This document shows positions 1 to 9,383 of a stretch of 64,000 nucleotides of DNA, in pieces. Within the stretch, counting starts at the first letter, position 1. Each line of letters starts with the position of its first letter. A model generated the notes under the pieces. That model was not told the DNA's origin. It did no database searches and was given only the letters and a program-made list of their open reading frames with translations. Location: NCBI GenBank assembly GCA_016708435.1, contig JADJFV010000032.1, positions 112,295 through 176,294 of the forward strand. Reading direction: 5' to 3'. The stretch comes from Leptospiraceae bacterium. Lineage in GTDB: Bacteria > Spirochaetota > Leptospiria > Leptospirales > Leptospiraceae. The translations under genes and the position numbers were made by a program.

Positions 1-459
1 GTATTGATTCACAGTCATCGGAATCCACGCATTGTCAAAGTATACTGTATTAGCCTCTGCATAGAGTTCATTCGTATGTTGATGGTGTGCTGCATGAGAA
101 TACTTCCAGGCATAAAAGGGATAAAAAGTAGGGATAAATAATATATGCCCCAAGAAGGAATTGAGTTTTTTACTGCCAGTAAAAGATTCATGGGCACAAT
201 CATGGCCTAGAACAAAAAGAGATGTAAATACAAATCCACTAACAAACCAGGCAACAGGAAATAACGCCCAGTTACCCCAAGTCCAAGTCAAATAAGAGAA
301 ACATACTGCAAATAAAAATTGGATGATTCCTGAAAGCAAAAACAAAGATGCCTTTGTATAATCAGGCTGAAAGCATTCAATCCGAACTGATTTTTTTACT
401 TCACTTAAGGTTGGCTCTCTTTCCAGCACAGATTCCAGCGGCTCGATAACACGTATCAT
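1..459 (-). CDS. Fatty acid desaturase, N-terminal part (runs off window)
   Basis: Membrane di-iron desaturase acting on acyl chains of lipids. The frame is open from the ATG at 459 to the window edge, 153 codons. The first two histidine boxes of the family are visible: HDCAHE near residue 80 and HAAHHQHTN near residue 117, with hydrophobic segments before and between them. The third box lies outside the window. It is divergent from a TetR regulator whose start is 160 bases away, and the shared intergenic region holds inverted repeats, so regulation by that TetR is likely (inference). The substrate and the position of the double bond cannot be told. Confidence 0.88.
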   Translation of the reverse strand, partial: MIRVIEPLESVLEREPTLSEVKKSVRIECFQPDYTKASLFLLSGIIQFLFAVCFSYLTWTWGNWALFPVAWFVSGFVFTSLFVLGHDCAHESFTGSKKLNSFLGHILFIPTFYPFYAWKYSHAAHHQHTNELYAEANTVYFDNAWIPMTVNQY

Positions 460-493
460 GTAAATCTCCTGACTTGCATTGCTACCACATATT

Positions 494-534
494 TAACACT
501 GTTAGTATATGTCAATCACTAATGAATAGTGTTA
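494..534. promoter_or_regulatory. Candidate TetR operator between desaturase and regulator
   Basis: TAACACT at 494-500 and AGTGTTA at 528-534 form a perfect 7-base inverted repeat. Inside it, 518-530 reads ACTAATGAATAGT, itself an imperfect palindrome, and ACTGTTAGT at 498-506 is another. The site lies between divergent desaturase and TetR genes, the usual place for a TetR-family operator. Binding is inferred from position and symmetry only. Confidence 0.45.
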
Positions 535-618
535 GATATGAATTCAGAAAAATCTAAACTGAGAATGATTTTACTTGCTCTTATCTTATATGCTTTTTAA
601 CGTAAAAAAAGAAAATTT

Positions 619-1266
619 ATGAGAAAGACCAAGACTATTGCTAAAAAACGCCCGCGCAGAGTAAGAAACAGCCTAAATCGAGCGGAGATTTTATCTGCCG
701 CGTTGAAAATTATTCAAACGGATGGCGTTGAAAGTTTAAGTATGAGAACCATTGCCAAGCATTTAAACTGTAGTGTAGCAAGTCCCTATGCTCACTTTAA
801 GAACCAAGAAGAAATCATCCAGGCACTTCTCTATAGCGGTGAACAAAAATTAACCGCTGATTTAAACATAGCGAGAGCTTCGACTGAAAATCCATTCGGA
901 CAAATCACCGCAATCGCTCACACCTACTGGCAATTTTCCGTTGAAAACCAAGGTCTTCATAAATTAATGTTCAGCTCCGGCGGAGGTTTACACAAAAAAC
1001 TCTTTGCTGCTCCAAGTAGCTACCGAGTCTTTCTGAAAACGGTTCGGGACGGTTTAAAAAAGGAATCAAGTGAAATGCCGCGCCCTAGATACAATTCTAT
1101 CGCAAGAACAATGTGGGCTTGGATGTATGGACTCCTAGTCCTACAGATGACTGAGATTCTAAATAGAGAAAAGTTAAAACAAGATCCGATTGAAGAAGGA
1201 ATGCTTGTCTTTAAAACACTTTTCCGCAATGCAATCGACGAAGAGAAATCAAAAAAGAAAAAATAA
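619..1266 (+). CDS. TetR/AcrR family transcriptional regulator
   Basis: 215-residue one-component repressor. After a very basic N-terminal tail (residues 1-17), residues 20-66 form the TetR DNA-binding domain, with the helix-turn-helix around RTIAKHLNCSVASPYAHF. The rest is a helical ligand and dimer domain with a Trp-rich helix near residue 165 (TMWAWMYGLLVL), as in the WHG-type C-terminal domains. It is divergent from the desaturase, which suggests that it controls membrane lipid unsaturation in the manner of DesT or FabR-type regulators, although the sequence alone does not identify the ligand. It ends in a Lys-rich tail. The SpoIIE phosphatase gene begins 58 bases downstream. Confidence 0.85.
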   Translation: MRKTKTIAKKRPRRVRNSLNRAEILSAALKIIQTDGVESLSMRTIAKHLNCSVASPYAHFKNQEEIIQALLYSGEQKLTADLNIARASTENPFGQITAIAHTYWQFSVENQGLHKLMFSSGGGLHKKLFAAPSSYRVFLKTVRDGLKKESSEMPRPRYNSIARTMWAWMYGLLVLQMTEILNREKLKQDPIEEGMLVFKTLFRNAIDEEKSKKKK

Positions 1267-1324
1267 ATCTATCAGTAAATTTATTGCATGACATCGTAGA
1301 AAAAATATGCTTTTTTGATGCTGA

Positions 1325-3592
1325 ATGTTTAAAAATATTTATTTAAAACTAACACTGCGGCTTGAAACGTTTACTCACGTTGTGCCTCTACCATTTGCCA
1401 TTTATTTTTCTGTAGTAACTGGCTCTGGTTCTTATCTTTCTAAAGATGAGATGGTAGTTGTTGCCATGGCAGGCTCGATCAATGCAACCGCCCTTATCAT
1501 AATGGGTTGTGTTTGGAGATGGTTTTATTTAAAGAAACTTCTTCGAGAAATTAAATCTATGTATACCGATACTTCCATTTCGGAAGAGCAAAAAGTGCAA
1601 CTCAAATTGAAGCTTTTAAAATATCCGTTTCTCGAAGCGCGGATAATCGTTCTTCGCTGGTTAGCAGGAATCATTGGCTCTCATCTATTTGTATTTCTAG
1701 TAGCAGGTCCTAGACCGGGACTTCATCTAACTGCGCCCTTTCTATTTTTTATGATTACTCCTATTTCTTATGTAGCCTATTATTTTATCAGTGAGAACAT
1801 AATACATATTATCTTCAAGTTAAGAAAAGTAAAACAAATCGAAATTGGAATAGAGCAAATTCCACAATTCAACTCTTTTCAAAGAATTATTCTTTCGATG
1901 GTGGCTATTACGATTATGCCAATCATTGTGCTCGGCTACATGCTTTACGGACTCAAGACCGGACTTGTAAAATTAGAAGATCCAGGTCTACACTTAACAA
2001 TTATGAGTTTATTATTTCCTGTTCCTGTTATTATCGTTGGCTACGTTGTAGCAAAAACATTTCGAAACGGGATCATGGGAATTAACGATCACTTGAATCA
2101 ACTGGGCAAAGGAAATTTCTCTATCGTAAGTATGCCTATGTCGTCTGACGACTTTGGATTACAGGCATACAACCTAAATGAAATTATCAAACAACTAAAC
2201 TCACTCTACCGTGAAATTTCTGATCTAAATGTAAACCTAGAATACAAAGTGGAACTTCGCACCGAGCAGTTAAATTCTTCTCTTCAAAAAGTAGAAACAC
2301 TAAAAGTCCAGCAAGATGGAGACTATTATTTAACAAGTCTATTGCTTCGACCACTCGGACGAAATTTAGCAATGAGTAAAAACTTTGATTTCTCTTTTTT
2401 CGTGAAACAGAAAAAGACATTTGAGTTTAGAAACAGAGAAAATGAAATCGGTGGGGATATCTGTGTTACCCACACAATCCAATTACAAGGCGAAACATTT
2501 CATGTAGTTTTAAATGGAGATGCAATGGGCAAGTCGATTCAGGGAGCTGGTGGTTCCTTAATATTAGGCTCTGTGTTTCAATCTATCATCGAAAGAACGT
2601 TGTTATCCCCTAGCCTCTCCGAGCAGTCTCCTGAAATTTGGCTCAAGAACGCATTCATCGAAATGCACAAAATCTTCGAAAGTTTCGATGGCTCAATGCT
2701 AGTATCTATTGTAATTGGGCTCATAGATGACTCCAATGGATTCATCTATTATATAAATGCAGAGCATCCACCTAGCATTCTGTATCGAGATGGAAAGGCT
2801 CAATATATCGAGGAAGAATCTTTCTTTCGAAAACTAGGAACTCTTCAAATCAATACAGGTATTTTTATTCAAACCTTTCAAATGTTACAAGGGGATACGC
2901 TTCTAATTGGCTCCGATGGAAGAGATGATATTAGAATGATGGATGAGGCAAGCATTGCAAACATTAACTCCAACCCTAAACGAATCTTGCAAATTGTAGA
3001 AGGGGAAAACTGTGATTTACCGCAAATCTATAAGACTCTTCAAACTTACGGAGAGATTACAGATGATTTATCTTTTCTAAAAATTTATTTCCACAAAAAA
3101 GATTCAAAGTCAAAAGAAATTCATCCTGATCTGATTCCAATTCTAGACAAAGTAGACAAACACTTGCAAGAAAAAGAACAGGAAGAAGCAATAAATTTTC
3201 TTATTTCCCAAACAAATGAATATCCAGATGACCATGAGTTATTAAAACAATTATCCATTCTATTTGCAAGAATCGACAAATATAAATTAGCCGTAGAGAA
3301 GGGACTCAGATATATCGAATTCGCTCCATCTGATACAGTCTTTTTCTATCGACTAGCCAGTTATTGTAAAATGGCAAATGACTTTTCCACTGGAATCGAA
3401 ATTGCCGAGCGCCTTCGCTTACGAGAACCACAAAATCTAAACAACTTACTTAACTTAGTAGATTTATATTCTTTAAGTCAAAATCACAAGCGCGCAGAAG
3501 AACTATTACAATATTATCTAAAACTAGACCCATCAAATCCAACAGCTTTAGACTTAAGGGATGCAATTAAAAAAGAAAATCGTAGTAAATAG
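1325..3592 (+). CDS. Membrane SpoIIE-type (PP2C-like) phosphatase with TPR tail
   Basis: 755-residue signalling protein. Residues 1-245 hold about six to seven membrane segments, followed by a HAMP-like linker (around 245-300) and a short coiled coil to about 335. Residues 370-600 match the SpoIIE/RsbU phosphatase fold: EIGGDIC, LNGDAMGKSIQGAGG, FDGSMLVSIVIG, NAEHPPSILY and GDTLLIGSDGRDD, with the metal-binding acidic residues present. Residues 620-750 look like TPR repeats, suggesting docking to a partner. Such proteins dephosphorylate anti-sigma-factor antagonists or related STAS proteins; no partner gene is adjacent. The architecture is common in leptospires. The signal sensed is unknown. 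Confidence 0.85.
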   Translation: MFKNIYLKLTLRLETFTHVVPLPFAIYFSVVTGSGSYLSKDEMVVVAMAGSINATALIIMGCVWRWFYLKKLLREIKSMYTDTSISEEQKVQLKLKLLKYPFLEARIIVLRWLAGIIGSHLFVFLVAGPRPGLHLTAPFLFFMITPISYVAYYFISENIIHIIFKLRKVKQIEIGIEQIPQFNSFQRIILSMVAITIMPIIVLGYMLYGLKTGLVKLEDPGLHLTIMSLLFPVPVIIVGYVVAKTFRNGIMGINDHLNQLGKGNFSIVSMPMSSDDFGLQAYNLNEIIKQLNSLYREISDLNVNLEYKVELRTEQLNSSLQKVETLKVQQDGDYYLTSLLLRPLGRNLAMSKNFDFSFFVKQKKTFEFRNRENEIGGDICVTHTIQLQGETFHVVLNGDAMGKSIQGAGGSLILGSVFQSIIERTLLSPSLSEQSPEIWLKNAFIEMHKIFESFDGSMLVSIVIGLIDDSNGFIYYINAEHPPSILYRDGKAQYIEEESFFRKLGTLQINTGIFIQTFQMLQGDTLLIGSDGRDDIRMMDEASIANINSNPKRILQIVEGENCDLPQIYKTLQTYGEITDDLSFLKIYFHKKDSKSKEIHPDLIPILDKVDKHLQEKEQEEAINFLISQTNEYPDDHELLKQLSILFARIDKYKLAVEKGLRYIEFAPSDTVFFYRLASYCKMANDFSTGIEIAERLRLREPQNLNNLLNLVDLYSLSQNHKRAEELLQYYLKLDPSNPTALDLRDAIKKENRSK

Positions 3593-3595
3593 TCG

Positions 3596-4309
3596 TTATT
3601 CGCTAAATAGAATTAACGCTTGGTAACATAATACTAAAAATAAAACTATCGTGCTTCGTCTAACGGTTGATTCACTGAAACCACCTCTCGTTCTTTTCTC
3701 AGAAAATTGCACCAAGAAGAAAATGGAATTCACAGTAAGCATAAGAAAGAAAAACCGAATATCAAAGTATTTTAAATAAAAAAGAACAAAGCAAATAACT
3801 GCGGGCAAAAAGAAGGCAATTGCTTTTCCAATCTGCAATTTCCAATCGAAAACAAAGGATTCTACTTTTAAATTTGTGAATTTCTCAATCTCTATTTGAA
3901 ATTCTTCTGGCTCAAGCAAATTCAGAATAGCCTCAGATGCTTCCCCTTCATAGATTAGAAAACGATCAAATCCGCGAAATCTATCTCTTTCGATTTTCTT
4001 TACCCGCTTTAGATTTATGGAAGTGCATTTACCGGTTCCAGTATACCATTGGAGTATATGGTTGTTAATCTCTAAGTAATTATTCTTAAGAATAGAAAGC
4101 TGGCGATTGAAATTTTGATTCAGAAATAAACCAATCGCAATAATTACAATAGAACAAATAGCAAGATAATTTAGAACACTTTCTTTGGGAGCATTCCACA
4201 CTGTCCAGGAAAGCAAGATTAGATTGATCAAGAAAATAGAAATCGATCTAAGGATTAGTCTTTTCTTGTAAAGCTGTAAGTTGATCGGAAAGATTCTGAG
4301 GTTACTCAA
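3596..4309 (-). CDS. Hypothetical membrane protein
   Basis: 237 residues, family not recognised. Two hydrophobic segments near the N-terminus (about 20-40 and 45-65), a soluble middle of roughly 100 residues, then two or three more segments (about 158-225). The start is a TTG two bases after the stop of the upstream gene, so translation is probably coupled. It is the last gene of a minus-strand run with the GerMN-like protein, amidase and helicase, and its stop faces the SpoIIE phosphatase stop three bases away. The role is unknown; the context suggests the cell envelope. Confidence 0.65.
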   Translation of the reverse strand: MSNLRIFPINLQLYKKRLILRSISIFLINLILLSWTVWNAPKESVLNYLAICSIVIIAIGLFLNQNFNRQLSILKNNYLEINNHILQWYTGTGKCTSINLKRVKKIERDRFRGFDRFLIYEGEASEAILNLLEPEEFQIEIEKFTNLKVESFVFDWKLQIGKAIAFFLPAVICFVLFYLKYFDIRFFFLMLTVNSIFFLVQFSEKRTRGGFSESTVRRSTIVLFLVLCYQALILFSE

Positions 4310-4311
4310 GA

Positions 4312-5088
4312 TTAGTTTCGCTTTTTTACTTCCGTAAGTTTATACTCAAGACCTGCAAAGTCTTTAGATACGCCATTGAGTTTAAATTCTATCGTCTCTA
4401 CAGTAGAAAAATTTTCGAAGATGGTTTTCTCTAAAGCTCTGAGTGCAGTGTTTAATACTTTCACACGGGCAGCTTGCAATTCTTCCAATCTTTTCTTTTC
4501 GATAGATTCTTCTTCTAGATTTTTCTTGCCGTCTGGATTCTCTTCTGTTACTTCTAATTTGATTTTAATAGAAGACAATTCTTTTTGAATACTTGCTTCA
4601 TTCAAATCAAGGATGAGTTTTTTATCTGAGTCTAATAGCCATACTGCGATAATCGGACTTCTTAAATCCGGAAGCTTCTTAGGAAAAACATTTTCCTCTG
4701 TAGTCTCGATTATATCATCATAGGGAGGCTGACTCAATTCTCCTATTATGATATTTAGATTCTTTCGTATATCGTTATCCGCAAGCAATATCTTTCGCTT
4801 TGACTTAAGCAAATTAGTCTTACCATCGGAGACGTAGAGGGTAACATTCGTTCGCCTATCCACACTAGGGAGATCGTAAAAGTTAAATGGAACCAAAAGG
4901 CTAAAAGGATTTTTCCCGACTAGAATGAATACAATGAAGAATAAAATCGCAAGAGAAGAAGCTAGAAATAAAAAACGAAATTGATTGTTCTTGGTTTCAC
5001 CGGTAGCTTCTAAGAATATCTTAGAAAATAGATTTTTTAAAAATCCAATGCTTGTATTGAAGCCAGATTTAATTTTTTGCCATAACAT
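4312..5088 (-). CDS. GerMN-like membrane-anchored protein
   Basis: 258 residues. A single membrane segment at about 42-60 is followed by an extracytoplasmic part that begins with VTLYVSDG and ends with VETIEFKLNG, the strand patterns expected of a GerMN domain, although the middle carries a charged Glu/Lys insert (about 180-215). GerMN proteins often accompany N-acetylmuramoyl-L-alanine amidases, and here the gene overlaps the amidase gene upstream by 20 bases. A role in cell wall remodelling with that amidase is inferred. The family call is from pattern memory and is moderate. Confidence 0.55.
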   Translation of the reverse strand: MLWQKIKSGFNTSIGFLKNLFSKIFLEATGETKNNQFRFLFLASSLAILFFIVFILVGKNPFSLLVPFNFYDLPSVDRRTNVTLYVSDGKTNLLKSKRKILLADNDIRKNLNIIIGELSQPPYDDIIETTEENVFPKKLPDLRSPIIAVWLLDSDKKLILDLNEASIQKELSSIKIKLEVTEENPDGKKNLEEESIEKKRLEELQAARVKVLNTALRALEKTIFENFSTVETIEFKLNGVSKDFAGLEYKLTEVKKRN

Positions 5089-6178
5089 AGTTTTTAATTC
5101 CTTCTGCGATTCCCTCTGCCAATTTTAATTGAACAGTTTTTTCTTCGAGCATTTTTACATCTTGTGGATGACTGATAAACCCAAGTTCAATCAACACAGC
5201 TGGCATCATACTTCCCCGTAAAACCTGGTAGTTATTTTTTTTCACGCCTCTACTTGCAATTTTAGAATCGAGTGACTCTTTGAGCTTTGTATCAATTGCT
5301 TTCGCTAAGAGAATGCTCCTGCGCTGAATCACAGAGGAAAGCATTCCACTTTGAATGTATTGCACTTTCGGGTCTCGCCTTGCATCGATTAATTGATTTG
5401 TAAGAATCGATGTCTCGCGAGTAGTCTCAATCGGACCACTTTGCGCTAGATAGTATACTTCATAACCATGAGGACTCTTTTCGGGAGTCGGAGTAGAATT
5501 GCAGTGGAGGCTAATGAATATTGTATCCCTACTCGTTCGTAATTTTTTATTTGCAATCTTAGCTCTATCTTCTAAAGGCACATAGACATCTTTCTTTCGA
5601 GTGAACTTAATTTTTAGATTTGGAAATTTCTTCTTGATGTATCTCTTCACCATTTTGGCAATTTTAAGAGTATAATTCTTTTCGTATTCGCCATTAACCG
5701 CTGTTGCTCCCGGATCTTTTCCCCCATGTCCTGCATCAATGATTAAATGACGAAGTCCAATCTCTTCTGGTTGAACAATCACTTTTTGATATAAATTTAA
5801 AGTCAAAGTATCATCTGTAAATTTATAAGAAACCTCTGTGTCAATTAGATAAATGAAGATTGCCTCAACCATTTCCCTTGGTAAATATAAATCCCGTCCA
5901 ATGTAGAGGATAGGCTTTGTTAGACTCTCGATATTATTTCTATGAATGTAGTAAGCTGAATCTACTCGAAACTTAAATTCATTGCTTTTCTTAAAACGAA
6001 TCTCACCGACTAAAATCACTTTGTCTAGTTTGAATTGCAAACCCGGTAGTCTTTTTTTTAATTCTTCGAATTTAACATACCCTCTTTCTAAAGAAATCGT
6101 ATCCGCTTTTAAAGATACGATTCCAAAGAAAAAAAGTAGGAAGATTATCGACGAAAGAGTGATTTTATTCTTTTCCAA
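5069..6178 (-). CDS. N-acetylmuramoyl-L-alanine amidase (Amidase_3)
   Basis: 369-residue zinc amidase that cleaves the bond between MurNAc and L-Ala in peptidoglycan. Residues 1-25 are a signal peptide, 26-140 an N-terminal domain, and 144-365 the Amidase_3 domain: DAGHGGKDPGA with zinc ligand His151, Glu of GEYEKN, ISLHCNS with the second His, and the catalytic Glu in VLIELGFISHP. It starts at a TTG inside the 3' end of the helicase gene (34-base overlap) and overlaps the GerMN-like gene at its own end, so the genes are probably co-transcribed. It is likely periplasmic and used in cell separation or wall turnover. Confidence 0.92.
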   Translation of the reverse strand: MEKNKITLSSIIFLLFFFGIVSLKADTISLERGYVKFEELKKRLPGLQFKLDKVILVGEIRFKKSNEFKFRVDSAYYIHRNNIESLTKPILYIGRDLYLPREMVEAIFIYLIDTEVSYKFTDDTLTLNLYQKVIVQPEEIGLRHLIIDAGHGGKDPGATAVNGEYEKNYTLKIAKMVKRYIKKKFPNLKIKFTRKKDVYVPLEDRAKIANKKLRTSRDTIFISLHCNSTPTPEKSPHGYEVYYLAQSGPIETTRETSILTNQLIDARRDPKVQYIQSGMLSSVIQRRSILLAKAIDTKLKESLDSKIASRGVKKNNYQVLRGSMMPAVLIELGFISHPQDVKMLEEKTVQLKLAEGIAEGIKNYVMAKN

Positions 6179-7803
6179 ATTGATACCGGTTTCTTCACGT
6201 TGTTGTGATTTGCTTCATTGATATCAAATAGATTTCGTTTCGATTTATCATAAGTTTGTGTTTTAGGCTCATACGGTTTATTTGGTTTTACTTTAGAAAC
6301 TTTATCTTTATGGTGCGCATGAGTTTCCTTTTTAGAAGGATGCACTTGCGCTGGTTTTAATTTTTCGGATCCTAATACAGAATCGGCTTTTTGTAAATAA
6401 AGCTTTGCTTCTTCTAGTGGATTTATAGGTTCTTTTTTGAAATTTCCTTGCTTACCTTTATTAAACTTATCTTTCTTGAATTTATCCTCTCTACCTTTGT
6501 CATTTCTCGCCTCTCTTGGCTCTCTAGCTTTTTCATCTTTGAACCTATCATCCTTACGCTTAGGAGGAAAATTCCCTTTGCCTTTGTTATTAGAATTGCG
6601 ATTCGGTTTATTTTGATTAGACGCTGTGCCTTCTCGTAATTTTTCCCCGATGAATGGAGTAAACTCTCCTTCTGGAAATTTCAAGAATTCTTCTTCTACT
6701 TGAATGGTGCTCAACTTATCTCCTAAAAATTTTTCTATTTTTTCTAACTCTGCATAATCTCTTTCGGAACAAAAGCTAACAGACCTTCCTTTTTTTCCTG
6801 CCCGCGCAGTTCTTCCGATTCGGTGAACATAGTTTTCTGTGTCCATCGGCAAATCGTAGTTATACACAACCTTGATATTATCTACGTCAATTCCACGAGA
6901 AGCAACGTCAGTCGCAACCATGTATTTATATTTTCCGAACTTAAAGTCTTTTAAGAGTCGGACTCTTTTCTTTTGGTCTAGAAGAGAAGAAATTCCAGTA
7001 GCAGGAATTCCAAATCTAGAAAGCCGACTGACTATTTCGGGAACCATTACTTTCAAGTTTGTAAAAATAATTCCAAGTCCTTCTTCTGAGTCTTTTAAAA
7101 TCAAGTTCACAAGGTAGGGAAGCTTTTCATCTCTACCTAAATGAATTAGCTTTTGATCGATATTATCAGTGACAACCTTGTCGGATTCAATCGAAACTTC
7201 TACGGCATCTTTTAAGTATTCAGATGCAAGACGAATCACATAATAAGACAAAGTAGCAGAAAACAACATTACCTGTTTCGTGTCAGGACATTTTTTCATG
7301 ACATAGCGGATATCTTTGATAAACCCCATGTCAAACATTCTATCTGCTTCATCCAAAACAAAGAAGCTGATATTGGAAAGAGAAAGTTTACCGGACTTGA
7401 TATGGTCAATCAAACGACCGGGTGTTGCAACGATGATTTCAGTTTTATCTTCAATGTCCTGCAATTGTTCTTTATAATCAGTGCCGCCGATAAAGCTTGC
7501 TACTTTTTTGTCTGAGTATTTTAAGAGTCTCTTTGCTTCTTCGCAGATTTGCATTACAAGCTCGCGGGTAGGAGCAAGAATCAAAGCAACAGGACCGACC
7601 GGATTTTCGTTTAGGATTTTATTTACAATAGGAATTAAGAAAGCTAATGTCTTTCCGGTTCCTGTTTGCGCAAGTCCTGTAATATCTCTTCCTTCTAATC
7701 CGAATGGAATGGATTTTTCTTGAATTGGGGTTAATTCTACGTAGCCGATCTCTTGGAAGACTCGTAGCATACTTTCGTGGATGTTTAATTCATCAAATTT
7801 CAT
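6145..7803 (-). CDS. DEAD-box ATP-dependent RNA helicase
   Basis: 552 residues. All core motifs are present: Q motif (PIQEKSIPFG), Walker A AQTGTGKT near 45-52, PTRELVMQI, TPGRLIDH, DEADRMFDMGF, SAT, and in the second domain VATDVASRGIDV and HRIGRTARAGKKG. The RecA core ends near residue 365. About 150 residues of basic, Lys/Asn-rich low-complexity tail follow, as in RhlE/CsdA-type helicases where the tail binds RNA. Probable roles are ribosome assembly or mRNA decay. It begins two bases after the stop of the methyltransferase gene. Confidence 0.95.
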   Translation of the reverse strand: MKFDELNIHESMLRVFQEIGYVELTPIQEKSIPFGLEGRDITGLAQTGTGKTLAFLIPIVNKILNENPVGPVALILAPTRELVMQICEEAKRLLKYSDKKVASFIGGTDYKEQLQDIEDKTEIIVATPGRLIDHIKSGKLSLSNISFFVLDEADRMFDMGFIKDIRYVMKKCPDTKQVMLFSATLSYYVIRLASEYLKDAVEVSIESDKVVTDNIDQKLIHLGRDEKLPYLVNLILKDSEEGLGIIFTNLKVMVPEIVSRLSRFGIPATGISSLLDQKKRVRLLKDFKFGKYKYMVATDVASRGIDVDNIKVVYNYDLPMDTENYVHRIGRTARAGKKGRSVSFCSERDYAELEKIEKFLGDKLSTIQVEEEFLKFPEGEFTPFIGEKLREGTASNQNKPNRNSNNKGKGNFPPKRKDDRFKDEKAREPREARNDKGREDKFKKDKFNKGKQGNFKKEPINPLEEAKLYLQKADSVLGSEKLKPAQVHPSKKETHAHHKDKVSKVKPNKPYEPKTQTYDKSKRNLFDINEANHNNVKKPVSIWKRIKSLFRR

Positions 7804-7805
7804 AG

Positions 7806-8591
7806 TTATCTTCTTTTTGCAAGTATTTGGATTGTATCCCCGTAGGAAGTGAGTTTGGCGAGAGAATTGTAAAAAAGTTTAAATGGAAACCTGCCTCTAA
7901 TTCCTCTATCTCGAGAAACATGAAAGGACATGGGCTCACAAAATAAAACTTTAGCCTCAAAGTATTGAAACACTTTTTTAAGGGATAATGGTGAGTAATC
8001 TGCGAAATGATCTTCTGGATGAGTCTTGAACCATTCGTCTGTGTTCGTGGAAAAAGTTGGTCCGTATAGAGAAGGCAGAGCAAGAAAAACAAAGCCGCCT
8101 TCGTTCAAAAGAGAGAAAATTTTAGTTAGAACTTTTTCTTGATCGGAAAAATGTTCGAGGACAAAGAAGGCAGCAATACAGTCAAATTTTTCATCAGTAG
8201 TATAATCAAGAAAGGAAATGCTTTCAGCGTCTAATCCTAATTTGTCTCTAGAATAAGCAACTTCTGATTGGGATATTTCAATGCCTTTTACTTTGTAGCC
8301 GATTTTTTTTGCCTCATCTAAAAAGAATCCAGCCGCAGAGCCGATTTCGAGTAGATTAGTTTTCTTAGTGTTAAATCTTTCTAATATTGCCAGACGTCTT
8401 TTGGCAAGCTGACGAAGAGCTGCTTCGTCTTCATAATAAGTCTTCTTGTATTGAGCTTTGTATTCATCCATGAAGTACGAGTTCGAATAACTACGTGACT
8501 TAGCAGGAATGTAAAAGCAGGTGCCCGTCTTTTCACAGTATGTATAGTATTCTGGAAATTTTGGATGGGCTGTAATTTTAAATAGACTCAT
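7806..8591 (-). CDS. Class I SAM-dependent methyltransferase
   Basis: 261 residues. The glycine-rich SAM motif LLEIGSAAGFFLDEA sits near residue 83, followed by the acidic end of strand 2 (VKGIEIS) and a motif-II-like FDCIAAFFVLEHF. An N-terminal stretch of about 45 residues rich in Tyr, with two Cys (CEKTGTCF), resembles the substrate-side extension seen in methyltransferases of sugar or surface-polysaccharide pathways. The substrate cannot be predicted. It sits between the MgtC-like gene (3-base gap) and the helicase (2-base gap) in the minus-strand run. Confidence 0.85.
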   Translation of the reverse strand: MSLFKITAHPKFPEYYTYCEKTGTCFYIPAKSRSYSNSYFMDEYKAQYKKTYYEDEAALRQLAKRRLAILERFNTKKTNLLEIGSAAGFFLDEAKKIGYKVKGIEISQSEVAYSRDKLGLDAESISFLDYTTDEKFDCIAAFFVLEHFSDQEKVLTKIFSLLNEGGFVFLALPSLYGPTFSTNTDEWFKTHPEDHFADYSPLSLKKVFQYFEAKVLFCEPMSFHVSRDRGIRGRFPFKLFYNSLAKLTSYGDTIQILAKRR

Positions 8592-8594
8592 TCG

Positions 8595-9302
8595 TTATTG
8601 TACGCTTGTAATATTAAAAGATAGTATATTGTCGTCTTCGCTTAAATGATTGAGTAGAGCCTCTTCCATCAAAGGGGAGATATTTATCTCTGCTCGATAT
8701 TCGACTTCATCCATTCTTTTTTTAATTGATTCAGAATCAATAAAGATACCCTTTCTGTAAATTTCCTTTTTCAACTGAGCAATTTTTTTGACATTTTTAA
8801 GGATAATTAGTAGCGTTCTAGGTTTTGGATGTGTGGCATTCGTTCTCGTCTCAATCATTCGAACGACATAAAGTGTGAAAAGAACAAAAGCAGTGCTGAT
8901 TCCCCCAAGTATATAAAACCCTGCACCGACCGCAAGTCCAATGGCAGCATTAGTCCAAATGGTGGCAGCCGTCGTAAGTCCTAGGACTGCTCCATTCGTT
9001 CGACTATGTAAAATTGCCCCTGCACCTAAGAAGCCAATTCCACTGATAACTTGAGCGGCAAGTCTGGCTGGATCCCCAACTATTCGCTGTGTCACCTTGC
9101 CGGTCAGCAAATCTGATTCGGGAACAGAATAAGAAAGATGTTGAGAAAGAATCATAACAAGTGCAGAACCAATACAAATCAGCATATTGGTTCTGAGTCC
9201 TGCGGGTTTTTTATGGTTTTTCCGTTCGAAGCCTATCAGTCCTCCGAATAAGGCAGCGAGAAATAGTTTGGTTATTATATCTAAAACATCTATGGTAGTC
9301 AC
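8595..9302 (-). CDS. MgtC/SapB family membrane protein
   Basis: 235 residues, starting at GTG. The N-terminal 140 residues carry four to five membrane helices with the family pattern GLIGFERKNHKKPAGLRTNMLICIGSA and GIGFLGAGAILH. The C-terminal domain of about 90 residues is soluble and ACT-like. MgtC proteins are tied to growth in low magnesium and to survival of membrane energy stress; those are properties of the family, not shown here. It is the first gene of the minus-strand run that continues to 3596, and it is divergent from the RidA gene. Confidence 0.92.
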   Translation of the reverse strand: MTTIDVLDIITKLFLAALFGGLIGFERKNHKKPAGLRTNMLICIGSALVMILSQHLSYSVPESDLLTGKVTQRIVGDPARLAAQVISGIGFLGAGAILHSRTNGAVLGLTTAATIWTNAAIGLAVGAGFYILGGISTAFVLFTLYVVRMIETRTNATHPKPRTLLIILKNVKKIAQLKKEIYRKGIFIDSESIKKRMDEVEYRAEINISPLMEEALLNHLSEDDNILSFNITSVQ

Positions 9303-9383
9303 AAAAACAATGCAACTCTGAAAGCCAAATTAGATTAAACAATTTTTTATTGTAAACAAAGTATTTTTTCAAATTCTGACAGA

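Noticed and set aside
15..203. 62-residue minus-strand ORF
   Set aside because: It lies out of frame inside the fatty acid desaturase gene, whose own frame carries the histidine boxes.
7793..8092. 99-residue minus-strand ORF
   Set aside because: Shadow of the methyltransferase gene in another frame.
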